Origin: Macrothele yani
Taxonomy: Eukaryota > Arthropoda > Arachnida > Araneae > Macrothelidae
DNA length: 64,000 nt
Direction: 5' to 3'
Assembly (NCBI GenBank): GCA_039090855.1
Contig: CM077027.1
Location: 105,623,187-105,687,186, forward strand
Shown: positions 1-11,385 of the stretch, piece by piece
How the letters are laid out: every line of letters starts with the position of its first letter
Position numbering within the stretch: position 1 is the first letter of the stretch
The notes under the pieces: model-generated
Database searches by the model: none
Told to the model about the DNA's origin: nothing
What the model saw: the letters and a program-made list of their open reading frames with translations, nothing else
Made by a program: the position numbers and the translations under genes

Positions 1-751
1 TTTTGGGAGGGAGATATACACAAAATGTTTTCATAGTTAGTAGCACCTGACTGGAAAAAAGTCGGGTTATTAGTCCCGCAGATGTTGCTGCAAATATGAT
101 GTAAACGGAAAGGTGAACTTTAGTGGCACACTTGCGTCTTAACCAAAATTGAAATTATATGCAAAACGTTTCGCACCGAAACTGCTCTCGGATAAACAAA
201 GAATTTTCAAATTGGAATTTTAAAAGTAGTGATATCGACAAAACTAAGATACATACAGCCCCTTGGCGAAAAAATGACGCACTATTTGAAGCAAGAGATA
301 ATCTCAAAAGGTTTTCCCAGGTGAAAAGTATTAGTCCGCGAAAGAAACTTTCGCATCTAATTTTCAGAAGCGCATATTTTTCTGCAAATACATTGTAAAC
401 AGAAATGTACACGTACGCCAAACCACTCTTTACCAAACACTGGAAATTATTATGCAGAACATTTCCCACTATCCGGTGTAGAAAGATTTTTTCATGTCGG
501 ACTTTTAGAAGCAGAAATGTCAGAGAAATCGCATCTTATCTTTCGCCCAGTAGTAGAAAATCTGTACACTACTTGAAAGAGAAACTGCACTCAAAATAGT
601 CTTCGTTACATATGACATCGAAGGGAAGAAAAAATTTCAATCGGATATTTAGATGCAAATATATGGAATAAATTATGATTTGAATTCCATAATATCTACA
701 TGTGCCCCTGTGGGAGACAAAATATTATTACCAGTATAAAAATACGTATGG
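1..751 (-). repeat. Diverged satellite array (same family as 53.8-56.1 kb, inverted)
   Basis: Degenerate tandem units of roughly 150 bases recur here, each with a short core resembling the reverse complement of CCGATTTGAAAAATTC and a following TTTAGAAGC-type segment. The reverse complement aligns by eye with the array near 54-56 kb, including the TTTGTCAATATC-like and GCATACAG-like segments. Similarity is patchy, so these are old copies. The array runs off the left edge of the window and resumes at about 1,095 after a SINE. Confidence 0.7.
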
Positions 752-1092
752 TCGCCTCTGTGGCGCAGTGGTCTAAGCGTTGTTGCGACGTACTAAATAA
801 GTGAAAACATGTGTCAAGACGACAAATCTGCAGCGAAACATTCTGTCCGCGTAGCTCAGTTGGAAGAGCGACTTACTCCGGAGTGAAAGGACACGGACAA
901 ACTTCTGTTTTCATACTATCTTATGACCATTTGTCCGAGATGGGTTAGGGTTCGAATCCCGGTCAGGCATGGTTGTTGTTTTGGTCTTACGGCGCTGGCT
1001 CTCTCCCTGCCCTGGAACTAGTGGCCCTAAATTAGAAACGGAAGACTGCTCATAGCCATTGAGTTGCTCACGAGCAACCAATAAAAAATACA
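752..1092 (+). mobile_element. tRNA-derived SINE (SINE1 family), interrupted
   Basis: The 5' part has an RNA polymerase III box-A-like segment (GGCGCAGTGGTCTAAGCG). After an interruption come the box-B-like GGTTCGAATCC and the family body: TCTTACGGC, then CTGGCTCTCTCCC, CCTGGAAC, CCTAAATTAG, ATTGAGTTGCTCAC and an A-rich tail. About nine further copies occur in the window on both strands, which defines the family. This copy is split after the box-A segment by about 110 bases that hold a tRNA-like fragment. Confidence 0.85.
846..893 (+). other. tRNA-like fragment inside a SINE
   Basis: This stretch matches the first part of the 73-base tRNA-like units at 42,852 and 43,274: acceptor-like GTCCGCG, D-arm TAGCTCAGTTGGAAGAGC and the hairpin CTTACTCCGGAGTGA. 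The T arm is missing, so it cannot be a working tRNA. Its hairpin differs from the other two by a paired change (C-G in place of T-A). Confidence 0.6.
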
Positions 1093-1094
1093 TA

Positions 1095-1560
1095 TGAATG
1101 TTTTACGTTGTCTCAGAGGCGTCTGATTGAAAAATATTTTTGTCAATTAGATTTTTAGGAGCGAAGACAAAACTGCAAATGTGTTAAAAACAAAAATACG
1201 GGTTTACTCTTCTTGTGGGAAAGTATTTTGTTACAAAATATTGCAATATGCATGTAAAATATGTATCGTCGTGACCTCTATCTAACGCAAAGTGATTTTT
1301 AGAATCCAATTTTTAGAAGCACCGATTTTGGGAAAAGCTCAATATATATCCCCCCCCCCTCTCCTGGCAATGACGCAATACATTATTTTAAATAGGAACT
1401 GCATATAAAAATGACCTTGAAAGGTATCGGTATGTAAAAAGAATTTTTAGATCAGTTTTTTTTTCGAAGAAATTCTATAGAATAAAATATATTTTGCATT
1501 TAACTTTACTCACATTTACGTCTCCCAGCGGCGAGTTCATGCATCGAAAAACAAAAAAAT
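1095..1560 (-). repeat. Satellite array, continuation
   Basis: Repeat-like segments resume after the SINE: ATTTTTAGGAGCGAAGAC near 1,150 and ATTTTTAGAAGCACCGATT near 1,305, with the same spacing and order as at 1-750. Copies are strongly diverged and carry a C run at about 1,350-1,360. Confidence 0.55.
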
Positions 1561-2425
1561 TACTTCTGGATCATTGTTTTCACAGTTGTAGTGGTCTGAG
1601 GTTTTAAAAATATAGCTATATGTGCAAACTCAGTTTACCTAGAACACCACCTTACATAGTACGGTATGAAGCTTGATTTTAAATATCGTAATTGATTCGA
1701 ATTAGTATGAACCCGGGATAGCTTAATTTCAATATACTTAATTAAACATTTATATTGTATTTCAAGAAAAAGTTAATAGTTCTACTTACAGGTTTTGAAC
1801 TCTTTATTCGAGTCAGTCAATCACTAGTCCATGTTCACTTCACGTTTATAAAGAGTACTAGCTTTACTACCTCGCTTTGCACGGAATTTAGTCTTATTAA
1901 TTTCATATCCCCTTGTTTGTCTTTGAAAAAATCGGGAAAAAATTGATGCTTGCAAGAAAGAAAAAAGCTGATTTCACAAATTCGTTCATTACAAATTATT
2001 TATTCATAGTGTGATTATTTTTTAGCACTTGGCCGTACACAACATTTTTGGTTTCTCCTTCATCTGCGACACTATATAATTTTGTTGGATCCTTTGCTCT
2101 TGACATTCCAGCATGCAGCTGTAGAATCGAACGGACCAAAAGCGTTACGAATTATTTAACACGGGTCCAGGAGACATAGCATTGGAACAATGACTGAACA
2201 AAATTGGTTAACAATTTGTTATCGACGATCAAATGCATCACGAGCTTTCCGTTTCAGACGTCTTTGAGAGGCGAATCTCTGGGATGAAAAAGTTAAAAAT
2301 GTATCTTTGGGAATATTTTATTAAAATGGCTGAATTTTAATGAACACCATAAATCGTTAATAGGAACATGACCTTCAAAATGTACCTGAATCGGTAAATA
2401 ACGTTTTAAATGAGCCGTCAAAATG
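1561..2425. other. No recognisable feature
   Basis: AT-rich sequence with no open reading frame I recognise and no clear repeat. Confidence 0.5.
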
Positions 2426-2702
2426 CTGTACTGAGGGCGAAAGGTGGACCTACGAAGTATTAGGTAGGTGGTCATAATTCAATGATCACTCAGTGTATGT
2501 TGAATCGATACCACGTGGGATAGCTGCTGTATTGAGGGCGAACGGAGGACCTACGAAGTATTAGCTAGGTGGTCATAACTCAGTGATCACTCAGTGTATG
2601 TTGAATCGATACCACGTGGGATAGCTGCTGTACTGAGAGTGAAAGGAGGACCTACGAAGTATTAAGTAGGTGGTCATAATTCAATGATCACTCAGTGTAT
2701 AT
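2426..2702 (+). repeat. Tandem triplication of a Tc1-type transposon end
   Basis: Three units of about 101 bases start at 2,426, 2,527 and 2,628. Each runs from CTGTACTGAGGGCGAAAGG through GGACCTACGAAGTATTAG and GGTGGTCATAATTCA to GATCACTCAGTGTAT. The segment between units (GATACCACGTGGGATAGCTG) corresponds to the last transposase codons of the same family at 20.5 kb. The repeating unit is therefore the last ~100 bases of a Tc1-like element with no body attached. Confidence 0.8.
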
Positions 2703-3972
2703 TCTTACACAAGTCAACCTGACGTAATTCAGATTAACTACCTCCAGCTCAACGAGAGACAGCCTAAAGGAAACGGCTCTCTCAGCTCGTTAGCTGGACA
2801 GCAATCGAACATACATTGAAAATAGCCATCTCATCTGATCTTTTTTCCTACGTCACTCAACCACTGACCTCAATAGTTGTTGCCAAAAAAATATTCGGGC
2901 GAGGGAGAATATGTAAACCTTAAGTTTGGAAATTGCCTAAGGAAGACAAACCAAATTTACATAGATATAGAAAATGAAAAGGAAAGGTATGTTGGAGTAT
3001 ATTTTGCACAGCTCATGCTTTCAACTGCGAAGATAATTTTTCAGATCAGACTAATAGTCGCAGAGATTTGGTGTCCACATGCGAGCGGACTAATACCACG
3101 CCTAGCCCCGTTTAGGAACTTGCGGGCATAAATTTTGTTAATGAATTTCGATTGACTAAAATGGCAACAATGACATCAGGTTTCCTAGTATAGGCGACCC
3201 AGTCTCGTCGTTGGGAACTGTACGCGTTGTGTTTCATACGAGCTCGTACGAGGTTGTCGCAAGAACTCATATGCCGCAAGGAAATTAAGTTTAAAAACTA
3301 ACATTTCAGTAACCTGTTTTGAATCGTGGTATCTTCAAAGAACGAAAAACTGTTTACTTTAAAATAAACCAAAACCCGACACTCGTACTCATTTGCAAAG
3401 TAGCAGTGAAGAAAAACACGTTGGTTCAGGAAACGGATATAGAAATTATTTTAAAATGTCTCTTACTTTATGTACCAATTAGTGATAGAACCAGATTAAG
3501 TTATATTAAAACATCGAATTAAAAGTTAAGGTTTAGTCTAGGATTTATAGAAATAGAGACGTTCCTAGCAATCCAACTAGTACGAGGTGAGCAATAATAT
3601 TTTATTTCTAAATTTCAATGATTACTCAGCATGCAAGGGATTGAAAGGTTTGTACTGTTCAACACCGATCTTCTACTGTTTAACACCGATCCGAGGTTGA
3701 TGATGGGTCTTCTCCTTCGTGAGCTGTTCTAGTGTCCGCGATCTTGTGGCTGGTATCCTCCGTGGATAAAATGCAGCCCGGGAGCCCTTGACAACTGTAC
3801 CATTTCTCTTACTATCAACTTGGTATCTTTCACTACTATCTTCCAATGGCACTTAACATGCTACGAAATTTGTGAGTCAGACTTTTCGACCTACGTACGG
3901 CCAAGCATTTCTGCTAACAGACGACAACAGCAATAACAACGAAAACCGCAACAATCGACCCTGATTTCTCCA
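2703..3972. other. Mostly featureless; possible old satellite remnant
   Basis: From about 2,880 to 3,090 there are short matches to the satellite family (AATTTTTCAGATCAGAC followed by AGTCGCAGAG), too weak to call firmly. The remainder holds nothing I recognise. Confidence 0.35.
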
Positions 3973-4039
3973 AGTACTGAGAGCGAAAGGAGGACCTACG
4001 AAGTATTAGGCAGGTGGTCATAATTCAATGATCACTCAC
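3973..4039 (+). repeat. Solo end of the same Tc1 family
   Basis: GTACTGAGAGCGAAAGGAGG, then CCTACGAAGTATTAGGCAGG, then TCATAATTCAATGATCACTC match the triplicated end at 2,426-2,702. No transposase body is next to it. Confidence 0.75.
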
Positions 4040-4767
4040 TCATTTTATTTTCGTTTCGTTTTCGCTTTCAGTCGTGCTCCTAGACGTGTTCACCCCTCTT
4101 GGAAGCGTACCCCGCACCTTCATTGGTTTCTGGTTACCCACCCCCTTGTTCGTCAGTGGTTTGCCGTCTGGTGGATGTTGACCAGTGACTATTTAGAGCA
4201 GATGTTCTCCTTGCCAGCTGACCATCTGCTGAGCTAAATCCCTTTAAAAATTTATTTGGCCCTAACTGTCACCCTGTTTCGGAGTTCTATTATCGGACCA
4301 TCCGAGAAACCATTTTTAAATCTTTTAAGTATGCTCGAAGGCACGTATGCCCTACTGAATTATGTTCCCCGGCACAGAGCCTGGGTGACAATTATTACAT
4401 AAGCTTTACCTTCTTACTGGATTTAGGATTCTCTCTTGGACTTTCGCCGTATAGTCACCCCTGGCCTATTGTTAGCTAAGGCTGCATTATGTAATCCGCT
4501 GTGCTGGTTCTTCGCAAATGCCTGGCAATGAAAAATACCTTTCGCTTCGTTTGCGGAATTTTGCACTTGTCCCAGCGTTTGTGCTTGGATCTCCTTCCCA
4601 CCCGAAGGGAAAGCAAAAAAAAAAAAAAAAAAAAGAAAAGAAACCGGCGATTCCTTATGCGGCATGGGTAGGGATAAAACTTCCTGCACCCAATTAGGAA
4701 TTACTCTATTTAAAGAAATGATTGATAAATTATGTTGATTAATTAATATAATTAATTAATATAATAT
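4040..4767. other. Unassigned; ends in an A tract
   Basis: Less AT-rich than its surroundings, with a 20-base A tract at about 4,615-4,634 that could be a retroposon tail. No protein or SINE similarity was recognised. Confidence 0.35.
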
Positions 4768-4920
4768 TGCTTCTGGTAAAGGAATACCCAAATTCGGGAT
4801 TCAATTAATATATAAATTAATATAATATAATTAAATATATATATAATATATTTTAATTATATTATATTAATTTATATAATGAATTAAATCTCGAATTTGG
4901 GTATTTCTTTACCAGAAGCA
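4768..4920. mobile_element. AT-rich hairpin element (MITE-like)
   Basis: The 153-base segment starts TGCTTCTGGTAAAGGAATAC and ends with the near-perfect inverse GTATTTCTTTACCAGAAGCA. Arms of about 70 bases could fold into one long hairpin, with an AT-only centre. No coding capacity. Family unknown, and flanking AT-rich repeats hide any target duplication. Confidence 0.7.
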
Positions 4921-6559
4921 ATGTGCCCGAAATTAAGAGAATTTTCGCGGCAGCAGGATAGTTTAAAAACGTACTGTTTTTTTTCAAAAAGCGTGCTAAA
5001 AAGGAAATGTCATTTTGGTTTCAGACAAAAAAGCCAATTTATATTTTTCTATTTTCACAGACACAGACGTTACGGGAAGGTTTATTTGAACTTATTTCAT
5101 GCAATTTGCGCCCCCTTTATAAAAAAAGCTAAAAGATAAGTTTCAAATTAAATTTGATTTTTTGCGACGCAACTTGAGGTTTGCACTCTTATTGTTTGGA
5201 ATGGCGTGTCTGGCAATTAAGAATGAGAAATTATGAAAGACGAACAAGCAAATATTTAGATACACTGCCGGTTGAAAAATTGCCTTCGTTATTAGTGAAT
5301 CATCAGCAAGACCCATTAAGCATTTTAAGCGAGGAGGAGGAGCAGGAATTGATATCAGCATCCTTGGCCAGCGCCCAAAAAGAACAAACTCCATCCGAAA
5401 ATAAGAATGCAAACTACTTGCTTCTGATTTCATTAAAATGCGCTGTTTTTCTATGATTAATGACTTGTTTCGTATTACAGCAATGTTTTAGTGGAAATCA
5501 TTTCGGATTTAGATGAAAAACAGCTTTCTGTTTTACGAAAATAAGATTTTGAAAACTCAACTGTAAGATGAGAATTCAATAAAGATTAAGAATTGCTTTG
5601 CGACACCTTTTTAACAGAACGAAACACATGAAAATTCCCTACTTATAAAGAAACATATTAGCGATATTCACAAGCCTGAAAGGAAGACACTTAAAAATAA
5701 GAAGATTCTTTGCGATCATTCACAAGCCAATTTGCAATTCTATAAATGTTTCTAGAATTGCATAATGACATTTCTCAAGCAAGGCGCGGCCTTGATATGT
5801 AATGAACAAAAGAGTTGAAATGTGAAAGAAGTATATTTTATAAATTCAGAGCAAAAGTACTGCAATTATACATAATCGAGCAATGGAAAAGATCCCATGA
5901 TTCTGCAGAAAGGCACATGGAGATTCATTCTTCCTTCTCTTCTTTTCTGGGGAGAACATTTGAGGAGCGCTCAAACAAAACCAAACATGTACATCAGATC
6001 TAGATTTGCAGTAGGCAGACAAAACGTTCATTGAGTTATGCGCAATGAATTTCGTACTGTTCAACTATCAGCCACTTTTCTTTTTGATGCTCCAAACACG
6101 TCTATGGATCTGATTCAGATCAAAAATGTTTTAAAATCAAAATATCAAACTTTTTGTTGTTGACATGTTTGTTTCTGGTCAAGTGCCCTAGTGACTTGTT
6201 GGATTTTGCTTGAACGTTTTCTGAATTTAATCTACCTATCTATGCTTCTTATATATTCGATAATCAACTTGCCTTTAATAGAATACTTATTATCTGACAA
6301 AGATCTTAAGGTTTGAAAGAAAAAGCTGATGGAGAAAGAAAAAACTGATGGAGAAAGAAAAGCATTTTCACTTTTCAGTTGATATATTTCTTTTAATTTT
6401 TGTTCATTATTTACCAAAGTTGCTGTCACATGTTGGTATGTCTTTATTTCACTGAATTTATTACAAATTAACGAAAATAAGAATAGGTGGTATAAAAAAC
6501 GCCTAACTGAGGAGAACGGATTTTTATTAAACTTAGAAAACAGGTACATTAATAAAAAT
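4921..6559. other. No recognisable feature
   Basis: AT-rich sequence. Short open frames such as 5,181-5,456 (+) show no similarity I can name and no conserved motif. Confidence 0.5.
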
Positions 6560-7480
6560 CAAATATGTAGACCATAGTCGACCTCCAAGCAGTCGCATTT
6601 TTCCTGATCGTCATTTTCATTAGGCTGTGAAGCAGGTCCATCAATTAGTCTTGAGTACCAAAATCTTCATGGGAACTTCGCAACTTCTCTCCATGAATTT
6701 TCAAAAAGGTCCTCGAGAAGGGAATCCACATCCTTTTTTTTTTCTGCTCTTGAAATTCCATGCTCCAATGGTAAAACGTGCGTAATAAGCTTCTTGGCCG
6801 CATGCGAAATAATCCATTTTTTTTAGAAGAGTCACTGTTGCCTTTTCATGTTCAAATCAATAAAACAACTGGCCAATGACTTGTACGCTGCAAGTGCCCC
6901 TTTTACTTCTTACTTTGGAGATTTTAACATTCTCCATGCCCTTCATGCCATCCAAAGTCTTGTAGATTGCTGAACACCCAATCTTTTCGTAGGCACCTCA
7001 CTGTCCCAAAACCGCTATACACTTTCAGGTACTCATTTGTCGTATGAATGGAAGGCATTTTTTGTTGTTGTTTTTTGATTCTCTCGAAAACTCTGTCAGC
7101 TGGTAAAAAAACTATGGCCGCGCATTTGAAAATACAAAGTGATGATTTGGACAGAACCCGTCGGGGTTTTAGCCACAACGTTCATTAAGGCATTAACATT
7201 TTTATCTTGACATGTCAATAACTTTTCACGAATGAATAATGCATCACATGAGCAAATTTTATAGCACAAGTACCGCGTATTCTGATGTTTGGAACCCACG
7301 AAAGCTTTGGAACCATCTGGTGCACCATAGCGTTTTCTCTAAGCTTTTTCTTTCTCACTTTCTCATTTCGTTCTTTTCCTTTGTCCTTTTGAATCTTCCT
7401 TCACCGTTACTAAATCATCTTCGACCTCTTCCATATTTCTAAAACTATGACAAACGCACGAAAATAAATAATCACCACGT
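6560..7480 (-). pseudogene. Broken copy of an arthropod multi-copy gene (GHSF..PADRVF family)
   Basis: Read on the minus strand, fragments in different frames follow the order of a protein family that I remember as multi-copy and unnamed in arthropod genomes. Near 7,350 there is a basic segment (VRKKKLREN). Near 7,210 comes TCQDKNVNALMNVVAK. Near 7,110 RGHSF continues, after a frameshift, into PADRVFERI and EEYLKVYS-like EYLKVYSGFGTV. Near 6,700 an acidic tail contains DVDSLLEDLFENSW. Relative to the family most of the middle is missing, because the basic segment joins the TCQDKN block almost directly. Function is unknown. I infer a transposon-related or repeatedly duplicated gene, and the family identification is from memory. 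Confidence 0.5.
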
Positions 7481-7772
7481 TTTAATAGAACACGTCGAGT
7501 CGTTGACTGTCTGAAAACATGAATGCCATCACTCTCATCAGCTTCGTCACGTGGCCGAATTCTGGAGCTCTGATTGGTTCCCTCGGCATGTTTGATTATG
7601 CTTGAGTCAGCTTATGGTACAGAAACGGAATCAGACCTTCATCTTTTATGATATCCAACTATTACTTAATAATTCACATTTTTGTGACAAGTTTGAGTAT
7701 GCTTGCGCGCTCCTCATTTTTCCTTTCACTTTCTCCTTTTCTATGACATTAATTATACGATACTTCAGCACT

Positions 7773-8960
7773 TACATCAATGAGCCCTTACATTATGACC
7801 ACCTCAGCCTAGGAAAATGAGCGCGTCTGGAGACCGAACGGTGGCACGAGTGAAGTTCATAAAGCAGTATATACATGTATACAACCCGAGGACCGGTTTT
7901 CGGTTAGTTGAGTGTTCGGAGTCAGAATGGAAAAAGCTGTCGATTTTTCGGAGTTTGGATCTTGAAATCGACTCGGCTTGTGGGTTGTTTCCGTGCCGCT
8001 GTAGTGAGTACGTATCAAACGTGGGGCATAAATGTCCAAACGACGAACCGTTGTCCAACCGTGTGTCGTCCGCAGCTCATTGGTGCTAGAGGGGAGCGGA
8101 GACTGTCGTGCATTGTTCACAGCTACCGCAGGGCCACAGTGCGTCAAATCCCTCGCAGCTACAACAGTAGTGATCAGGGCAATGTGTCACAGCACACAGT
8201 TCATCGCAGCCTTGTGCGCATGGGCCTGCGTAGGCGAAGACCCAGCTGGGCCCCCGTGCTTACTGCACGCCGTCGTCGGCAACTCATCAAGTGGGCCGAA
8301 GATCATCGAGATGGGACCGTGGATGTTTGTAAGAAAATGGACTGGTCTGACGAATCAAGATTCCTGATGCATCACATAGACGGCCGAGCGTGGATACGCG
8401 TTTTACCAACGGAGGCTACGGCCCCTGGATGCACTTTTCGGCGGAAACAGGTCGGCAGCAGCAGTGTTATGCTGTGGCGATGTTTTCTTGGAACACTTTA
8501 TGCCCCATTATCCTAATAGCACAATCCCTGACAGCTGCCAGGTATCTGAACATCGTTGATGACCAACTTCACCCATTCATGGCAACTGTGTTTCGTGCTG
8601 GTGATGGCCATTACCAACAGGATAATGCGTCATGCCACACTGCCAGAATCGTTAAGGAGTGGTTCGAGGAATATGCTGGTGTCTTTCTGTTAATGTTCTG
8701 GCCTCCAAATTTACCTGACATGAACCCAATAGAACATTTGTGGTTCGATTTGGAAAAGCGGGTTCGCGCTAAATCACCACCAACCCGAAATGTACGGCGA
8801 CTGGAGGACTTGCTCTTGACATTATGGTACCAGATACCCCAGGATACCTATCGCCACCTCATCGAATCGGTGCCTCGCTGAGTGGCGACCGTTTTGTGGG
8901 CTAAAGGTGGTCCTACAGCTTATTAGGTAGGTGGTCATAATATAATGGCTCATCGCTGTA
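7773..8960 (+). mobile_element. Tc1-like DNA transposon, TTATGACCACC-type ends
   Basis: The left end reads TACATCAATGAGCCCTTACA and continues TTATGACCACCT. The right end, read inversely, is TACAGCGATGAGCCATTATA then TTATGACCACCT, so the terminal inverted repeats are clear, and each side has TA at its edge. The span of 1.19 kb suits a one-gene Tc1 element. A second copy of the family lies at 28,590-29,660 on the other strand. Confidence 0.9.
7927..8881 (+). pseudogene. Tc1-like transposase, frameshifted
   Basis: The product would cut and paste the element, binding its ends through N-terminal helix-turn-helix motifs. Fragments in shifting frames show an N-terminus starting MEKAVDFSEFGS (stop right after), a second DNA-binding region ending in VSQHTVHRSLVRMGLRRRRP, then the catalytic blocks WSDESRF (about 8,340), QQDNASCHTA (about 8,620) and DMNPIEHLWFDLE (about 8,720). 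The second aspartate and the glutamate are 36 residues apart, so this is a DD36E spacing. The DDE residues survive, but at least one N-terminal stop and two frame changes mean no full protein can be made from this copy. Confidence 0.88.
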
Positions 8961-8972
8961 TTGTCCTGTCTT

Positions 8973-9177
8973 TTGGAGATTTAACGACCACAGTGAAGAA
9001 GTTGATAGGCTATAAACAGTCGTCTGTCCCCAATTTAGAGTTGATGGTCCCAGGGAAGGCAGAGAGTTAATGCTGTAAGGCAAACACGACATCCGTGCTT
9101 CACCTGGATTCGAACCTGTACCCATATCTGACGAATGGTCAGATCCCAGGGCTAAGACTGCTACGTTGCAGGGCGGA
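8973..9177 (-). mobile_element. SINE1 copy
   Basis: Reverse complement of the SINE1 body: TTAACGACCAC, CAGTCG, GGATTCGAACCTG (box B) and AAGACTGCTACG near the 5' end. Diverged and lacking a good A-rich tail. Confidence 0.75.
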
Positions 9178-9454
9178 TGTCTTTAGTTTGGCTTTACATG
9201 ATTACCTAAAATAAATTGTGGAGCTCGATATTAATTTCAACTTTTGAATACTGTGCTAATTTTTCTCCGGAAAAAAAAAAGACAGAGTCATTAAAATATC
9301 GCTTGAAAATCAAGCCCACGAGATTTCCAGATACAAATAAAGTTATTTATTTTCACACAAAAATATATTCAAAGGTTTTATGCTTTCAGTTTTTTATAAT
9401 GTACAACGGTAGTTCAATAAATGGGGTGACAAGACGTCTGGCCCCGAAATTCTC

Positions 9455-9889
9455 AAGGTGGATCCGCCTAAAATCTCTGCCTTGTGTTTCCCATGGACAA
9501 ACTTCTGTACCCATTTTCTTCACAATTAATGCGTTCCCAAGGATGAAAATTTGAACATCGATAAAAACTACTTCATATTATAGCCTAGTATACGTAGTAA
9601 TTTCTAAAACGTAACCACAATTATATTAAAAAACAACAGCATTTCCTTTGGTGTTGTTGAGACCAGAAAATAGATGGCGCGAGTTGTACATTGATGACGT
9701 CAGTAAACAAACAAATGTTGCATTGCTTAATAATGTTTAAATTTTAGAAAATATGTATACTAGGCTATAAAAGTAAGTTATTTTCATCGATGTTCAAATT
9801 ATCAACCTTCGTATTAGTTGTAAATTAAATGGCTCCAGAAGTTTGTCCATTGGAAATACAAGGCAAAGATTCTAAATGGATCCACCTTA
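9455..9889. mobile_element. Foldback element, copy 1
   Basis: Arms of about 150 bases face each other. The left arm has AAGGTGGATCC, CATGGACAAACTTCTGTAC and TTTGAACATCGAT. The right arm has the inverse ATCGATGTTCAAAT, AGAAGTTTGTCCATTGGAAA and GGATCCACCTT. The central part contains GATGACGTCAGTAAAC. A second copy with the same order lies at 52,798-53,460. No coding capacity. Confidence 0.78.
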
Positions 9890-10407
9890 ACGATCCAAAA
9901 AAAAGTTAAAGTGCGTGCATACGCCCAAGGAGCCAAGAACAAAACTTTATAACAAGAGATCTTTGCTCTGCGCGCATTCGTTTATTAGGAGCGGCAGTTT
10001 AAAAATGGATGCATTATGAAGAAAGTGCGAAGCCTAATTCATTGGCCATACAGAAAATCCACAGCAAATTAAAGAAAAAGAAGGTCTCTGATGCTCTTTA
10101 TAGATAATTTATGCTGTGTGTCTTTCGCATGCGAATATCTTTGTGGGTGTGAAATATAACCAGTGATTCGAGAGTATTCATTTATTTACATACGACACAT
10201 TGGATTTATTTGGGTCACTCACGAAAACACCGAGCCGCAATTCGGTACATTCTAAGTGGAATGAAATCATAACAACAAACAATATGGTTTACTAATTCCT
10301 GACATTAAGCAGTACTTAGGTCAGTGGATTAATGAATGCTATTTCCATAAAACCAATGAAAGAAGATATGTATATCAGTCATGAAAGTAAATATTTAATA
10401 AACTATT

Positions 10408-10625
10408 ATTTTTTTTGGTTGGAGGTTTAACGATTACCGCGAGCAACTCAATGGGCCATAAGCAGTCGCCCGTCCCTGATTTAGGCTCACTGGTTCCAGG
10501 GAAGGGGGAGAACCAGCGCCGTTAGACAAACACAACATCCATGCCTCACCGGGATTCGAACCCGGACCCCTTTAGGACGAATGATAAGAAGCCAGCGCTT
10601 ATACCACTGCCCCAACGGAGCGGCA
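10408..10625 (-). mobile_element. SINE1 copy inserted in R1
   Basis: Reverse-oriented full family body: GGAGGTTTAACGATTACC, GCAGTCGCCCGTCCCT, GGGATTCGAACCCGG (box B) and AGCGCTTATACCACTG (box A side). Short repeats TAAACTAT occur on both sides, probably the target duplication. R1 sequence continues on either side, so the SINE came later. Confidence 0.85.
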
Positions 10626-10845
10626 CTAAACTATGGTGGCGGCAATAGTTAAGTATTTCGACTTTTTAGTTATCCAAAAACAATATTTTTTTTAGCTACG
10701 AAAGTCTATATGCGCAAACGGAAGCTAAAACCTGACCTGAAGATAGAAGAAAAAGCTGAATCGCAAGTGTGTTAGTGAGAGGGATAGGTAACTTTTGGTC
10801 TGTGATATCTACATAATACACCACATTGCGTTATACATCATTTTA

Positions 10846-11095
10846 AAGCTCTCGATAATAGAAGGTAACCTCTTATCAGTGGGGAAAGTCGAGAGGAAGC
10901 CAAATATAGCTCTCGATAATAGAAGGTAACCCCTTATCAGTGGGGAAAGTCGAGAGCAAGCCAAATTTAGCTCTCGATAAGAGAATGTAACCCCTTATCA
11001 GTGAGGAAAGTCGAGAAGAAGCCAATAAGATCTCGATAATAGAAGGTAACCCCTTATCAGTGGGGAAAGTCGAAAGGAAGCCAAATTTCGCTATG
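10846..11095. repeat. Minisatellite, ~61-base unit, four copies
   Basis: Units start AGCTCTCGATAATAGAAGG at about 10,846, 10,906, 10,968 and 11,029, each continuing through CAGTGGGGAAAGTCGAGAGG and AAGCCAAAT. The second R1 copy near 52,520 has a single related unit, so the expansion is local. Confidence 0.85.
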
Positions 11096-11385
11096 ACGCA
11101 TACTTTGCTACTGTGGGGAATGATGCGTAGTATCAAAACTTACTTTTATAATCGCTTTTATCGCATTTATAAACAAGTTTTCGCAGACTGGATATGAAAT
11201 ATTGTTACGTGTATCTAAAACGTGATGAAATAATGTTCGGCGATAGTTTAGTAAAATATATGGTTGAGTGACAATGAAATTAATTGTTGTTACTTTACTT
11301 CATGGGACAAAATTCAAACATAAAAAAATGAACAATGGTTTTGACTACTTTCTTTACCCATTTTCATTACAACGAAATTTTGTAA

